A stretch of 64,000 nucleotides of DNA from an uncultured Clostridia bacterium (GCA_944362615.1 CALVTM010000002.1:62001-126000), one strand, 5' to 3'; numbered from the stretch's first letter, positions 17,681-26,802 are shown. Notes: a model not told the origin generated them from the letters alone. Made by a program: numbers and translations.

Positions 17681-18719
17681 CTATAAGCTCCTCCACTAAC
17701 TTTAAAAAAGTTTCTTCGGCTTCCTTTACCGGCATAGTCCTGATGACGCTTCCCTTGCGGAAGAGCACCGCTTTATCCTTTCCTCCGGCAATTCCGACAT
17801 CTGCATCCGATGCTTCTCCGGGTCCGTTCACGACACAGCCCATAATTGCTATTTTCAACGGTTTTCTTACATTTTCGGTTATCGCCCTACACCGTGTTAC
17901 AAGACTTTCAAGATCATAAAAACAACGCGCACACGTGGGGCACGAAACAACTTCCACATAGTTTTTATCCAACCCTACAGCGTGCAATATACTGCGCCCG
18001 ACTTCCACCTCACGGACGGGATCACCAGTCAAAGAAACTCTTATGGTATCGCCTATACCGTCAAGCAGTAAACTTCCTATGCCGGCGGCGGATTTTACGA
18101 TAGCGTCCTGTCCTGCACCGCTTTCAGTTATTCCGAGATGCAGCGGGTATCCGCACAGCTTGTCCAGTTTTGTATAAGCATCTACGGTAAGCCTCACATC
18201 GCTGGCTTTAACAGAAATAACGATATCAGAGAAACTTTCACGTTCAAGCAGACGTATGGTCCTTATTGCGCTTTCGGCAAGCCCGTCTGCAGTTATACCG
18301 CCGTACTTTGCCTTAATGTCTTTTTCAAGTGATCCGCCGTTTATTCCTATACGTACCGGACAGCCGTTTGCTTTGCATGCGGCGACAAGTTCCCGCACTC
18401 CTGACGATGAAGTATTTCCGGGATTAAAACGCACTTTTGCAAAACCTATATCTGCACATGCAACGGCAAGCCGATAATCAAACTGTATATCAGCTACGAG
18501 CGGCATATCGAATTTATCTATATAAGTCTTGCATGCTTCGACATCGACGGCATCGCGCACTGCTATACGTGCTATGTCACAACCGGCGTTTTTAAGCGCA
18601 TTAAGTTGCTTTATCGTCGAATTAATGTCCGCAGTATCCGTATTCGTCATAGACTGTACGGAAATCGCACTACCGCCGCCTATAGTTATATTACCTGCTC
18701 TTACTGCTCTTTTTATCAT
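17673..18719 (-). CDS. ispG: 4-hydroxy-3-methylbut-2-enyl diphosphate synthase (flavodoxin)
   Basis: Penultimate enzyme of the MEP isoprenoid pathway, a [4Fe-4S] protein. The start at 18719 gives 348 residues, has GGCGAGG upstream, and overlaps the rseP stop as ATGA. The TIM-barrel part includes SVQSMTNTDT, and the C-terminal iron-sulfur part has CPTCARC and GCVVNGPGEA with the three cluster cysteines. It is translationally coupled to rseP and to the PolC-like gene. With dxr and uppS in the same run it feeds undecaprenyl phosphate synthesis. Confidence 0.97.
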   Translation of the reverse strand: MIKRAVRAGNITIGGGSAISVQSMTNTDTADINSTIKQLNALKNAGCDIARIAVRDAVDVEACKTYIDKFDMPLVADIQFDYRLAVACADIGFAKVRFNPGNTSSSGVRELVAACKANGCPVRIGINGGSLEKDIKAKYGGITADGLAESAIRTIRLLERESFSDIVISVKASDVRLTVDAYTKLDKLCGYPLHLGITESGAGQDAIVKSAAGIGSLLLDGIGDTIRVSLTGDPVREVEVGRSILHAVGLDKNYVEVVSCPTCARCFYDLESLVTRCRAITENVRKPLKIAIMGCVVNGPGEASDADVGIAGGKDKAVLFRKGSVIRTMPVKEAEETFLKLVEELIVE

Positions 18720-19876
18720 AATATATACCTCGCCGCCATACCTATAATATCTATAACTATAACACATACAATAAGGACTATCAGTCCTATCGCATGTATC
18801 ATGCCCTCCACCTTTTTATTGATTGGTTTCCCTCTTACCCACTCTATAGCGGTAAAAACGATCCTTGCTCCGTCCAGAGCAGGAAAAGGCAACAAATTGA
18901 ATATTGCAAGATTGCTCGCTATCAGTGGCAAAAACAACAGGAAATATCTCGGGTCGCTCTGTGCATATGTCGCAATCGTTGCCACAGTTCCTACGGGTCC
19001 GGTCACATCCGTAACGGACACACCGCCCGTAAGCAGCATTCCGAAAGAACGCAGTATCAGCCATGAAAGTTCAAAAGTATACGGAAAGCTGTAACCAACC
19101 GCCTCAACAACGTTGACGCTTCTGCTTTCATAGGACAGAGTAAATCCGAATTTTTTATCTTCGCCTATCTGATGCTTGGATGAAACGATATCCAGCTCTT
19201 TTCCATCACGCTCGATCGTAAAAATATTGGCGTCATCGTTTGTTTCGGAAAATAACTCGTTTGATGACTTCAAAAAAGTTATCTTCTCTCCGTTTATCGC
19301 CGTAATCACATCCCCCACTTCAAACATGACCGCATACGGCTCTCCCGTGACAGGATCAACTGAAAGATCTGTAATAACTGGTACCGCATACCCTACAGCC
19401 AGAATATATATGAACGAAAATACAAACGCCGACAGCAGATTGAATAACGGTCCCATCAGAAGCACGATTATGCGCTTCCATGGTTTCTGTTCAAAAAACA
19501 AATGCCTGCCGGAATCAATACTTACGCTGTCTTGTTTATCCGTCTTTTCACCGGAGTTTTGTTCGTTCGAACAGGATTTTTCTGTTTTGTCAATGTCTGA
19601 TCTGCGGTTATCAAAGCTCAGACTATCATCATTTTCTTTTGCTTCCGCACCGTCATCTTCTCCGGAAAACGCACAGTATCCGCCAAGCGGCAATGCGCGC
19701 AAGGATACTTCTTCACCGGTTTTTAATCGTTTGGAAATGATTTTAGGACCAAGCCCTACGGAAAATTCATTTATACCGAATCCCAACAATTTTCCTGCCG
19801 TATAATGTCCGAGCTCGTGGATAGTTATCATCAACAGCAGAATTAAAACAGCCAGAATTATATAAAGAATTATCAT
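18716..19876 (-). CDS. rseP: Site-2 metalloprotease RseP
   Basis: Membrane zinc protease that cleaves membrane-embedded anti-sigma factors or signal peptides. The 386 residues carry HELGH (His20, Glu21, His24) in the first helix, a PDZ domain (about 165-260), and the distal LLPFPALDGARI motif completing the active site. An extra acidic, Ser/Asp/Lys-rich insert of roughly 50 residues (about 71-122), predicted disordered, lies between the first helix region and the second helix. It sits between dxr and ispG as in most Firmicutes. Confidence 0.95.
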   Translation of the reverse strand: MIILYIILAVLILLLMITIHELGHYTAGKLLGFGINEFSVGLGPKIISKRLKTGEEVSLRALPLGGYCAFSGEDDGAEAKENDDSLSFDNRRSDIDKTEKSCSNEQNSGEKTDKQDSVSIDSGRHLFFEQKPWKRIIVLLMGPLFNLLSAFVFSFIYILAVGYAVPVITDLSVDPVTGEPYAVMFEVGDVITAINGEKITFLKSSNELFSETNDDANIFTIERDGKELDIVSSKHQIGEDKKFGFTLSYESRSVNVVEAVGYSFPYTFELSWLILRSFGMLLTGGVSVTDVTGPVGTVATIATYAQSDPRYFLLFLPLIASNLAIFNLLPFPALDGARIVFTAIEWVRGKPINKKVEGMIHAIGLIVLIVCVIVIDIIGMAARYIL

Positions 19877-19885
19877 TTACAGACT

Positions 19886-20986
19886 TTAAACTCCAAAATG
19901 TCTTTTTATGGAATCGGATAATTCGTATAACTGGTTTGCCGACTCCACCTTTTCTATTTCATTTATGCACAAAGCCTCTTCAATTATTCCCGTAATATCA
20001 GTAAAACTGATCAGTTTTTTCATAAACAGAGAAACGGCGACTTCATCCGCTATACTGTAAATCGCCGGCGCAGTTCCCCCTTCTTTCAGACATCTCCTGG
20101 CAATAGCCGGCGCAGGAAACCGCGTCTCATCGCTGGGGATAAACGTCAGGGGACGTCTGAAATCAAACGGTCTCACTCCGTCGTTTTCCGCTCTGCGCGG
20201 ATAAGTCATGGCGTATTGTATGGCAAGTTCCATATTCGGATACGACATCAGTGCAAGCGTTGAGTTATCGGTAAATTCCACCATTGAATGGATTATACTT
20301 TCAGGATGTATGACATAGTCCACATTCGTTATTCCGAACAGTCTTCCGGCTTCTATGATTTCCAGTCCCTTATTGACCATAGTCGCACTGTCTACGGAGA
20401 TTTTTGCCCCCATATTCCATGTAGGATGCCTGACGGCGCGTTCAGGCGTAACAAGCGAAAGATCTTCGGATGAAGTGTAAAACGGCCCGCCGCTTGCCGT
20501 CAGAATTATACGCCTTACATCTCTCCGGTCTTCATTTTTCAAACATTGGAATACAGCCGAGTGTTCACTGTCTACAGGGATTATCTCCGCTCCGTTTTTC
20601 TTCGCTTCGGAAAGGACTATATCACCGGCACACACGATTGCCTCTTTGTTCGCAAGCGCTATCCTTTTACATCCGGTTATCATAACGAGCAAAGGAGCTA
20701 ACGCAGCAAGTCCGGATATCGCCATTACCGTAATATCAGCCTCAGTTTCTTTTGCAAGGCTGACGCATGCATTTTTTCCGACAAACTTTTTTGCGTTTCC
20801 TCCGTCAAAGTCCGTATTTGCAGCAACATAATCAGGCTTGAATTCCGCAACCTGACGCTCAAGCAAATCTGTATTGTTTCCACCCGTAAGAGCAACTACA
20901 TTGTACTCATTGGAAAATCGGCGCACAACATTTAATGTCTGTACGCCGATGCTGCCGGTACTTCCGAAAATAGCTATTCTCTTCAT
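19886..20986 (-). CDS. dxr: 1-deoxy-D-xylulose 5-phosphate reductoisomerase
   Basis: Second enzyme of the MEP pathway (NADPH-dependent). The start at 20986 is chosen because the protein then begins MKRIAIFGSTGSIGVQTL, the NADPH-binding motif, with a GAGGT site upstream; longer readings intrude into cdsA. The 366 residues include IALANKEAIVCAG, PVDSEHSAVFQCL, LTASGGPF and HPTWNMGAKISVDSATM, so it is complete. It follows cdsA by 11 nt. Confidence 0.97.
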   Translation of the reverse strand: MKRIAIFGSTGSIGVQTLNVVRRFSNEYNVVALTGGNNTDLLERQVAEFKPDYVAANTDFDGGNAKKFVGKNACVSLAKETEADITVMAISGLAALAPLLVMITGCKRIALANKEAIVCAGDIVLSEAKKNGAEIIPVDSEHSAVFQCLKNEDRRDVRRIILTASGGPFYTSSEDLSLVTPERAVRHPTWNMGAKISVDSATMVNKGLEIIEAGRLFGITNVDYVIHPESIIHSMVEFTDNSTLALMSYPNMELAIQYAMTYPRRAENDGVRPFDFRRPLTFIPSDETRFPAPAIARRCLKEGGTAPAIYSIADEVAVSLFMKKLISFTDITGIIEEALCINEIEKVESANQLYELSDSIKRHFGV

Positions 20987-20997
20987 AAAATCTGACC

Positions 20998-21936
20998 TCA
21001 GCTTGTTACATATACGAGCACTGCCATGTAAATGTAAGTTACAAATGCCGCAATCATCATGCCGTCTATCCGGTCCATTATACCGCCGTGACCTGGTATC
21101 AAAGTACTGTAATCCTTTACTCCGCAATAACGCTTGATATACGATGCCATCAGGTCTCCGACCTCTGTAGCAACACCTATACAAAGCCCCAGGGAAAGAT
21201 ACAGCACGAGGCTGATCCATACGTCATTATGCAAACCGGTAAGACCACCTACGCCCGTAAAAGAAATTCCGAATACTATTGCACCGCCTATGATTCCGCC
21301 AAGAAATCCTCCCATGGCTCCCGCTATCGTCTTCTTTGGACTTATCATGGGAGCAAATTTAGGACCTTTTAACGTGCATCCGAAGGCAAACGCAAATATA
21401 TCACTTGAAGAAGCGGCAACAAATACCATTATTATCGAAATTGCTCTGAAATTGGGAGTACTTGATTCATATACCCAATCAGTAAAAGCAAGACCCTTTT
21501 CTGCTCCCGGAAGATGATTGATCGCGATCAGGAAAAACATTATCATGACCGGATATATCATGCAGAAAATTGAAGCTATAACACTTTCGCCAGTCCTTCT
21601 CGATGACGCCATATTGGCTACGAATATTATGATCGCCATACTGACCAAAGCAATAAAATATGCCATTATCGCATGAAAGCCATATGGATCATTGTTGAAA
21701 GTTAATACGCTTACCGTTTTAAACAATGCATAACTAACCAGTATGGTTATCACCTGCATGAGGAATCCCGGCTTATCAAACTTATATGCAAGTGCATTTG
21801 TCATTTCATGTGCGGCAAGTATCATGAGAATAAGTATGAAGATATCATATACCAGCCCGGATACATAAAATGTAAGAATCAGTACACTTGCGCATATGAT
21901 GAACATTACTGTTCCATATAATAGTCTGTTTTTCAT
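20998..21936 (-). CDS. cdsA: Phosphatidate cytidylyltransferase
   Basis: Makes CDP-diacylglycerol, the precursor of acidic phospholipids. The start at 21936 (MKNRLLYG) falls 4 nt after the uppS stop; a longer reading would overlap uppS. The 312 residues form about eight membrane helices and carry the family signature near the C-terminus: APMISPKKTIAGAMGG, and then VGDLMASYIKRYCGVKD followed by IPGHGGIMDRID. Confidence 0.96.
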   Translation of the reverse strand: MKNRLLYGTVMFIICASVLILTFYVSGLVYDIFILILMILAAHEMTNALAYKFDKPGFLMQVITILVSYALFKTVSVLTFNNDPYGFHAIMAYFIALVSMAIIIFVANMASSRRTGESVIASIFCMIYPVMIMFFLIAINHLPGAEKGLAFTDWVYESSTPNFRAISIIMVFVAASSSDIFAFAFGCTLKGPKFAPMISPKKTIAGAMGGFLGGIIGGAIVFGISFTGVGGLTGLHNDVWISLVLYLSLGLCIGVATEVGDLMASYIKRYCGVKDYSTLIPGHGGIMDRIDGMMIAAFVTYIYMAVLVYVTS

Positions 21937-21940
21937 AACT

Positions 21941-22639
21941 TCAGTTTTTACCGATCCCGCCAAACCGTCTGTCCGTACGCGCGTACGCAGCAAGGATCTC
22001 ATCTAACTCCTTTTCCGAAAAATCTGGCCAAAGAGTATCCGAAAAATATAATTCGGAGTATGCCATTTGATATAATAAGAAATTACTTATACGATGCTCA
22101 CCGCCTGTACGCACAACTATATCCGGATCGGGTAAGTCAGCCGTCTGCAAATATCCTGCAAATTCCTCTTCGTTAACCTTCTTACCTTCCTCGACACATT
22201 TGTTTACAGCCTCTACTATATCAGCTCTGCCGCCGTAATCAAAACATACCGTAAGATTACCTTTATCCCCTCTCTTAGTTTTTTCATACGCGTCGCGGAT
22301 GAGCTCTTTCAGTTCATCACTCAGACCTCGGGCTGAACCTATAATACGAAGTACTATACCATTCTTGACAAACTTCGGAATTTTTTTGACCAGATAATTG
22401 GAAAGTAGCGAAAGCAGCCCGGAAACCTCGTCTGCCGGGCGCTTCCAGTTTTCAGTTGAAAACGCAAATAAAGTAAGATATTTTATTCCTCGGTCAAAAA
22501 CACAGTCGGCTATGCGGTCAATGGTAACCACCCCTTCTCTGTGTCCGAGTTTACGCGGAAGCAGACGCTTTTTCGCCCACCTCCCGTTGCCGTCCATTAT
22601 GAACGCGATATGATTTGGTAAACCGGTATCAGATCTCAA
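21941..22639 (-). CDS. uppS: Isoprenyl transferase (undecaprenyl diphosphate synthase)
   Basis: Builds the C55 lipid carrier for cell-wall synthesis. It has HIAFIMDGNGRWAKKR with the catalytic Asp, TLFAFSTENWKRP, and the C-terminal DIVVRTGGEHRISNFLLYQ and FSDTLWPDF blocks. The start is uncertain. A TTG at 22639 has AGGAG 4 nt upstream and gives a normal-length protein. The next in-frame ATG, at 22678, would overlap frr by 50 nt. The TTG overlaps the frr stop region by 11 nt. Confidence 0.95.
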   Translation of the reverse strand: MRSDTGLPNHIAFIMDGNGRWAKKRLLPRKLGHREGVVTIDRIADCVFDRGIKYLTLFAFSTENWKRPADEVSGLLSLLSNYLVKKIPKFVKNGIVLRIIGSARGLSDELKELIRDAYEKTKRGDKGNLTVCFDYGGRADIVEAVNKCVEEGKKVNEEEFAGYLQTADLPDPDIVVRTGGEHRISNFLLYQMAYSELYFSDTLWPDFSEKELDEILAAYARTDRRFGGIGKN

Positions 22640-23195
22640 GGATCTCCTTTTCCTTAGCTTTATAAAGCTCGTCTGCACTCTCTATATACTTGTCAAGAGA
22701 TTTCTGAACTTCTTTCTCAAAAGATGCAAGCTCATCCTCAGAGAAGTTCATATCCTTTTTCATTTTTTTTGCTTTATCAAGTATATCTCTGCGCTCATTG
22801 CGAAGGGCTACTTTGCTGTCCTCAGACATTTTTTTCGCTTGCTTAACGAGCTCTTTTCTGCGCTCTTCGGTAAGCTGCGGAAAAACAAGTCTTATGACTT
22901 TTCCGTCATCAGTAGGATTTATTCCTATATCGGATGCGGCTATCGCTTTCACCGTTTCCTTAGTCGCGCTTTTATCAAACAAATTTATTACAAGCATACG
23001 CGCTTCCGGGACGGTTATGTTTGCCATTTGTCTTAATGGCGTCGGCGTTCCGTAATAATCGACAAATATGTTATCGAGTACTTTGGGGTTAGCACGTCCG
23101 GCACGAACTGCAGCATATTCGACCGAAAGATGGTTTATAGCTTTTTCAAGGTTTTCCTCAAGCACAAGAAGTTCTTCTTCAAGTTCGGGTAACAT
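22629..23195 (-). CDS. frr: Ribosome recycling factor
   Basis: Splits post-termination ribosomes with EF-G. The 188 residues have the diagnostic blocks VRAGRANPKVLDNI, YYGTPTPLRQMANI and the coiled-coil helices ending with KAKEKEILEI. A GGAGGG ribosome-binding site precedes the ATG. The gene has its own promoter in the gap after pyrH, as well as possible read-through from pyrH. Confidence 0.97.
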   Translation of the reverse strand: MLPELEEELLVLEENLEKAINHLSVEYAAVRAGRANPKVLDNIFVDYYGTPTPLRQMANITVPEARMLVINLFDKSATKETVKAIAASDIGINPTDDGKVIRLVFPQLTEERRKELVKQAKKMSEDSKVALRNERRDILDKAKKMKKDMNFSEDELASFEKEVQKSLDKYIESADELYKAKEKEILEI

Positions 23196-23226
23196 AATAA
23201 TATTCCCTCCGTTATTTTATACAGTG

Positions 23227-23256
23227 ATTATAACACATAATCCGTGTCCGATACAA
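23227..23256 (-). promoter_or_regulatory. Promoter for frr-uppS-cdsA-dxr-rseP-ispG
   Basis: TTGTAT, 18-nt spacer, TATAAT on the minus strand, with an extended TGT before the -10. Predicted start lies about 24 nt before the frr ATG. Confidence 0.72.
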
Positions 23257-23271
23257 ATGTTTTTTAGCAAA

Positions 23272-23967
23272 TTAACCTATATATGTTCCTATTTTCTCCC
23301 CCATCGCAGCTTTTATAATGTTTCCTTCTCCGGCAAGATCAAAAGTTATGATGGGAATATTATTTTCCATGCAGGTCGTTATTGCCGTTGTGTCCATATG
23401 CGCCAGACGAAGATTTATAACATCCAGATAGGAAATTCTGTCAAACTTGCGTGCATTCGGATTTTTCTTCGGATCACTGTCATATACCGCATCCACATTC
23501 TTTGCCATCAGAAGAACGTCTGCGCCTATCTCCGCCGCACGAAGCGCCGCGCCGGTATCCGTAGAGAAATAAGGATTTCCCGTACCGCATGCAAGCAGTA
23601 CAATACGACCCATTTCAAAATGTCTCAGCGCTTTTCTGAGAATAAACGGTTCTGCAACAGACGGTATGGAAAGCGCCGTCTGTAATCTTGACGGTACATT
23701 CTTTTTCTCTATCGCATCCTGAAGCGCAAGACCGTTCATTATCGTAGCGAGCATTCCCATGTGGTCAGCAGTGACTCTTTCCATGTTAATACCTTGCCTT
23801 CCTCTCCAGAAATTGCCTCCGCCCATGACAACGGCTACTTCTATTCCTCTGTTATGGATCTCGATTATCTGATCAACTACGTGATTCACCATCTTCGGAT
23901 CGATTCCTATTCCATTCTCACCGCCGAGGGCTTCTCCGCTTATTTTCAAAAGCACTCTTTTATACAT
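23272..23967 (-). CDS. pyrH: UMP kinase
   Basis: Phosphorylates UMP to UDP. The 231 residues have the amino-acid-kinase opening LLKISGEALGG, the segment VAVVMGGGNFWRG, LLACGTGNPYFSTDTGAALRAAE and DAVYDSDPKKNPNARKFD. It lies between tsf and frr in the standard order, downstream of a strong terminator that separates it from tsf. Confidence 0.97.
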   Translation of the reverse strand: MYKRVLLKISGEALGGENGIGIDPKMVNHVVDQIIEIHNRGIEVAVVMGGGNFWRGRQGINMERVTADHMGMLATIMNGLALQDAIEKKNVPSRLQTALSIPSVAEPFILRKALRHFEMGRIVLLACGTGNPYFSTDTGAALRAAEIGADVLLMAKNVDAVYDSDPKKNPNARKFDRISYLDVINLRLAHMDTTAITTCMENNIPIITFDLAGEGNIIKAAMGEKIGTYIG

Positions 23968-23999
23968 TCTGTTACTCCCTTTGATGTTCTTCTTTTAAG

Positions 24000-24027
24000 A
24001 AAAAGGAACACCGAAGCGTTCCTTTTT
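24000..24027 (-). terminator. Terminator between tsf and pyrH
   Basis: Ten-base-pair stem AAAAAGGAAC/GTTCCTTTTT with an 8-nt loop just after the tsf stop codon. pyrH begins 33 nt further on, so some read-through is likely. Confidence 0.9.
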
Positions 24028-24032
24028 AATTC

Positions 24033-24956
24033 TTATTTACCGGACATTTTAGCAACTTCTTCAGCTAAGTTATCCGTCTTCTTTTCAAGACCTTCGCCCA
24101 TAACAAGTCGAACGAATTTTACTATCTTTATATTCATTCCCGTGGACTTGGATACGTTTGCTACAAGCTGAGCAACGGTGATTGAAGAATCTTTCGCAAA
24201 TGCCTGCTCTACAAGGCATATCTCTTTCAGACTCTTCTGAAGTCTTCCGACAAGCATCTTTTCAAGAATTGCATCCGGCTTGCTTGCGTTCTTTGGATCG
24301 TTCTTTGCCTGAGCAAGAAGGATAGCCTTCTCTTTTGCAATATAATCCTCAGGTACTTCGCTCTCATAAACGTAAGCAGGAGAGAATGCTGCAATGTGCA
24401 TAGCTATGTCATGCGCCATGGCCTTTACTTCATCGTTAGCGGGCTTATCGGTTTCTATTTCGATCATAACGCCGATCTTACCGCCGTTATGAAGGTATAT
24501 CTCCTCAACACCTTCACCTGCAAGCGTAAACTTTTCAAAACGACGAGCGGTGATCTTCTCTCCGCACTTGGAAGTTTCGGAGTTCATAAGTTCGGTAAGA
24601 GTCGTACCGTCAATATTGCACTCCTGCCATGCAGCTACGTCCGCAGGATCATTATCAGCTACAGCCTTTGCTGCCTTGGAAACAAGTGCGCGGAAACCAT
24701 CGGTGTTTGCGACAAAGTCCGTTTCGCAGTTAAGCTCTGCAAGTACTCCCGTCTTGTCATCGGTATAACCGCCGATAAGACCTTCGCTTGCAATGCGGCT
24801 TGCTTTCTTTGCAGCTATACTTACACCTATCTCTCTGAGGTATTCGATAGCTTTTTCCTTGTCACCCTCTGTATGAGTAAGCGCCTTTTTGCAATCCATC
24901 ATGCCGGCGCCGGTAATTTCACGAAGTTCTGCAACATCTTTAGCCGTAAAACTCAT
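24033..24956 (-). CDS. tsf: Translation elongation factor Ts
   Basis: Nucleotide exchange factor for EF-Tu. The 307 residues start with the UBA-like domain (AKDVAELREITGAGMMDCKKAL), followed by the signature ELNCETDFVANTDGF and a C-terminal dimerisation domain (MGEGLEKKTDNLAEEV). It is preceded by GGAGG and follows rpsB in a two-gene operon. Confidence 0.97.
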   Translation of the reverse strand: MSFTAKDVAELREITGAGMMDCKKALTHTEGDKEKAIEYLREIGVSIAAKKASRIASEGLIGGYTDDKTGVLAELNCETDFVANTDGFRALVSKAAKAVADNDPADVAAWQECNIDGTTLTELMNSETSKCGEKITARRFEKFTLAGEGVEEIYLHNGGKIGVMIEIETDKPANDEVKAMAHDIAMHIAAFSPAYVYESEVPEDYIAKEKAILLAQAKNDPKNASKPDAILEKMLVGRLQKSLKEICLVEQAFAKDSSITVAQLVANVSKSTGMNIKIVKFVRLVMGEGLEKKTDNLAEEVAKMSGK

Positions 24957-24974
24957 TATTTATAAATCCTCCAA

Positions 24975-25730
24975 TTATTCGGTAACTTCAGCTTCGGCTT
25001 CTTCCGCTTTAGCTGCCGCTGCACGCTTCTCAGCAAGCGCTTCCTCGCCTTCTCTTGCTTCGATAACTGCATCTGCTATAGCGCTTGCAATAAGCTTGAT
25101 TGCGCGGATAGCATCATCGTTGCTCGGAATAACATAATCAACTACATCGGGGTCGCAGTTGGTGTCCACCATACTTACGATGGGAATACCGAGCGAACGT
25201 GCCTCGCTGATAGCAATATGCTCTTTCTTGGGGTCTACAACGAAAAGCGCACCGGGAAGCGAACGCATCTCTTTGATACCACCGAGATTTGCTTCAAGCT
25301 TATCTCTCGTCTGGATGAGTTTAAGAACCTCTTTCTTGGGCAGAAGAGAAAACTCATTCATGCTTTCCATCTGATTGATGTGATTAAGCTTGTCGATGCT
25401 CTGACGGATCGTTGTAAAGTTAGTAAGTGTACCGCCAAGCCAACGCTCGGTAATGTAATACATACCGCAACGCTGTGCCTCACTTGCGATGGCGTCCTGA
25501 GCCTGTTTTTTCGTACCAACGAAAAGTACAGACTTACCACTTGCAACAACGCTCTTTATGAAGGTGTACGCCTCGTCAATGAGACCTACGGTCTTTTCAA
25601 GATTGATGATATGAATATCATTTCTTGCCGTGTAGATGTACTTCTTCATTTTGGGATTCCACTTTCTCGTCGCGTGACCGAAGTGGACGCCCGCTTCCAG
25701 CAGCTGTTTCATAGAAACAACATTAGCCAT
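24975..25730 (-). CDS. rpsB: 30S ribosomal protein S2
   Basis: Ribosomal protein S2, 251 residues from the ATG at 25730, which has GGAGG 5 nt upstream. Motifs include [29 protein letters not shown] and [19 protein letters not shown]. The C-terminus ends in an Ala/Glu-rich tail. It has a strong promoter and a leader of about 90 nt with a small CGCAC/GTGCG hairpin. Confidence 0.97.
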   Translation of the reverse strand: MANVVSMKQLLEAGVHFGHATRKWNPKMKKYIYTARNDIHIINLEKTVGLIDEAYTFIKSVVASGKSVLFVGTKKQAQDAIASEAQRCGMYYITERWLGGTLTNFTTIRQSIDKLNHINQMESMNEFSLLPKKEVLKLIQTRDKLEANLGGIKEMRSLPGALFVVDPKKEHIAISEARSLGIPIVSMVDTNCDPDVVDYVIPSNDDAIRAIKLIASAIADAVIEAREGEEALAEKRAAAAKAEEAEAEVTE

Positions 25731-25829
25731 TTTATCCTCCTGTTTTCCTCCCCGCACGATTGGTTTTACCCGGATAACGGATCTCTCCGCACAGTATGGG
25801 TGCGTACGGGTGTGTATTCAAACGTATGA

Positions 25830-25858
25830 ATTATATCACAACGCAACGCGAAAATCAA
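25830..25858 (-). promoter_or_regulatory. Sigma-A-type promoter for rpsB-tsf
   Basis: TTGATT, 17-nt spacer, TATAAT on the minus strand. Predicted start near 25822; the leader to the rpsB ATG is about 90 nt. Confidence 0.85.
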
Positions 25859-25911
25859 TCGAATTACATGATTTTTTTTCGTGTACGCCATTTTTCTTAC
25901 GCATTTGCGTA

Positions 25912-26262
25912 TCAGTTTCCTTCTTTATCTTCACAAGGCGCATCGCAACCGGAGCAATCACCGTCGCATCCGTCTGCCGTTGCACGAAGATATTCCTCGA
26001 AAACCGCTTCCTGAACAGCTTCGTCTTCTACAGGATAGAAGAAATCCTCTTCCTCATCTCCTTCAGCATCACTGTCGATGCGGAAAATAAGTACTTCGTC
26101 TTCTGCAATACCCTCTATCTCCTCTGCAGGCTGAAGTAATGCATAAAGCTCTCCTTCATACTCGACAACCGCTACTTCATAGAAGTCCATGGGATTGTCA
26201 TCTTCGTCAAAAAGCGTGATGATCTCCTCATCATCGATAAGTTGAACTTTTTCGTCTGCCAT
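25912..26262 (-). CDS. DUF1292 family protein with a C-terminal four-cysteine tail
   Basis: A 116-residue, very acidic protein. The first 85 residues fit DUF1292 (opening IITLFDEDDNPMDFYEVAVVEY, and YALLQPAE), which in Firmicutes lies beside ruvX/yqgF as it does here. The C-terminus adds Cys99, Cys103, Cys106 and Cys110, spaced C-x3-C-x2-C-x3-C, a symmetrical arrangement that could hold a metal ion. Such a tail is not a general feature of the family as I know it. The ATG is 2 nt after the ruvX stop. Function unknown. Confidence 0.85.
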   Translation of the reverse strand: MADEKVQLIDDEEIITLFDEDDNPMDFYEVAVVEYEGELYALLQPAEEIEGIAEDEVLIFRIDSDAEGDEEEDFFYPVEDEAVQEAVFEEYLRATADGCDGDCSGCDAPCEDKEGN

Positions 26263-26264
26263 GA

Positions 26265-26687
26265 TTATCTTCTCCTCGCCTTTGCGGCGTTCATATAGTC
26301 TGTAAGTATTATCTGCGCGGACAGTTTGTCCGTGTACTTTTTCATATCCTTCTTCTTTACGCCGCCTTCAGACAGATATTCTTCCGCCTGTACAGTCGTA
26401 AGACGCTCATCATAATATTCAACAGGAATGCCCGTCACGCCGGAAAGGACCCTGCCGAAAGCGCGCGTTTTGCTCGCTCTTTCGCCCTCAGTTCCGTCCG
26501 GCATCAAAGGCAAACCTATAACCAGCAGTTTAACGCCATCCCGCACGGCTATCTTTTCTGCCGCGGATATTGCTTCACGCATACTTTTTACACGCACGGA
26601 TTCAAGCGGATATGCGAGTATCTCTTCATCATCGCACTCCGAAAAACCTACATACCTGTCTCCGTAATCTATGCCGAGCATTTTCAT
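26265..26687 (-). CDS. ruvX: YqgF/RuvX family Holliday-junction resolvase-like nuclease
   Basis: RNase H-fold protein implicated in pre-16S rRNA 5' processing and, by homology, in resolvase activity. The 140 residues have LGIDYGDRYVGFS with the catalytic Asp, the strand VKLLVIGLPLMPDGTEG, and the block VEYYDERLTTVQAE. The promoter -10 box ends 7 nt before the ATG and no ribosome-binding site is visible, so the mRNA would start at or next to the ATG. Confidence 0.93.
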   Translation of the reverse strand: MKMLGIDYGDRYVGFSECDDEEILAYPLESVRVKSMREAISAAEKIAVRDGVKLLVIGLPLMPDGTEGERASKTRAFGRVLSGVTGIPVEYYDERLTTVQAEEYLSEGGVKKKDMKKYTDKLSAQIILTDYMNAAKARRR

Positions 26688-26694
26688 CTTTTAT

Positions 26695-26723
26695 ATAATA
26701 TCATACATTGAACTCCTTGTAAA
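26695..26723 (-). promoter_or_regulatory. Sigma-A-type promoter for ruvX, implying a leaderless mRNA
   Basis: TTTACA, 17-nt spacer, TATTAT on the minus strand. The -10 ends 7 nt upstream of the ruvX ATG (26687). Confidence 0.75.
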
Positions 26724-26734
26724 TCAAATTGACA

Positions 26735-26769
26735 TTAAAAAAGCGGAAAACGCCTTTGCGTCTTCCGCT
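26735..26769 (-). terminator. Terminator after the CxC-tail protein gene
   Basis: On the minus strand AGCGGAAGACGC pairs with GCGTTTTCCGCT (one mismatch), 4-nt loop, followed by six Ts. It closes the transcript from the gene at 26821. Confidence 0.85.
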
Positions 26770-26773
26770 CAAG

Positions 26774-26802
26774 TGTGCAACGGCGAAAAACGCCTTTGCA
26801 CA
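26774..26802. repeat. Second hairpin sharing sequence with the adjacent terminator
   Basis: TGTGCAA-C-GGCG and CGCC-T-TTGCACA form an 11-bp stem with one mismatch and a 5-nt A loop, followed on the plus strand by five Ts. It shares the string AACGCCTTTGC with the neighbouring terminator, so the two hairpins could pair with each other in an alternative fold. Confidence 0.5.
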
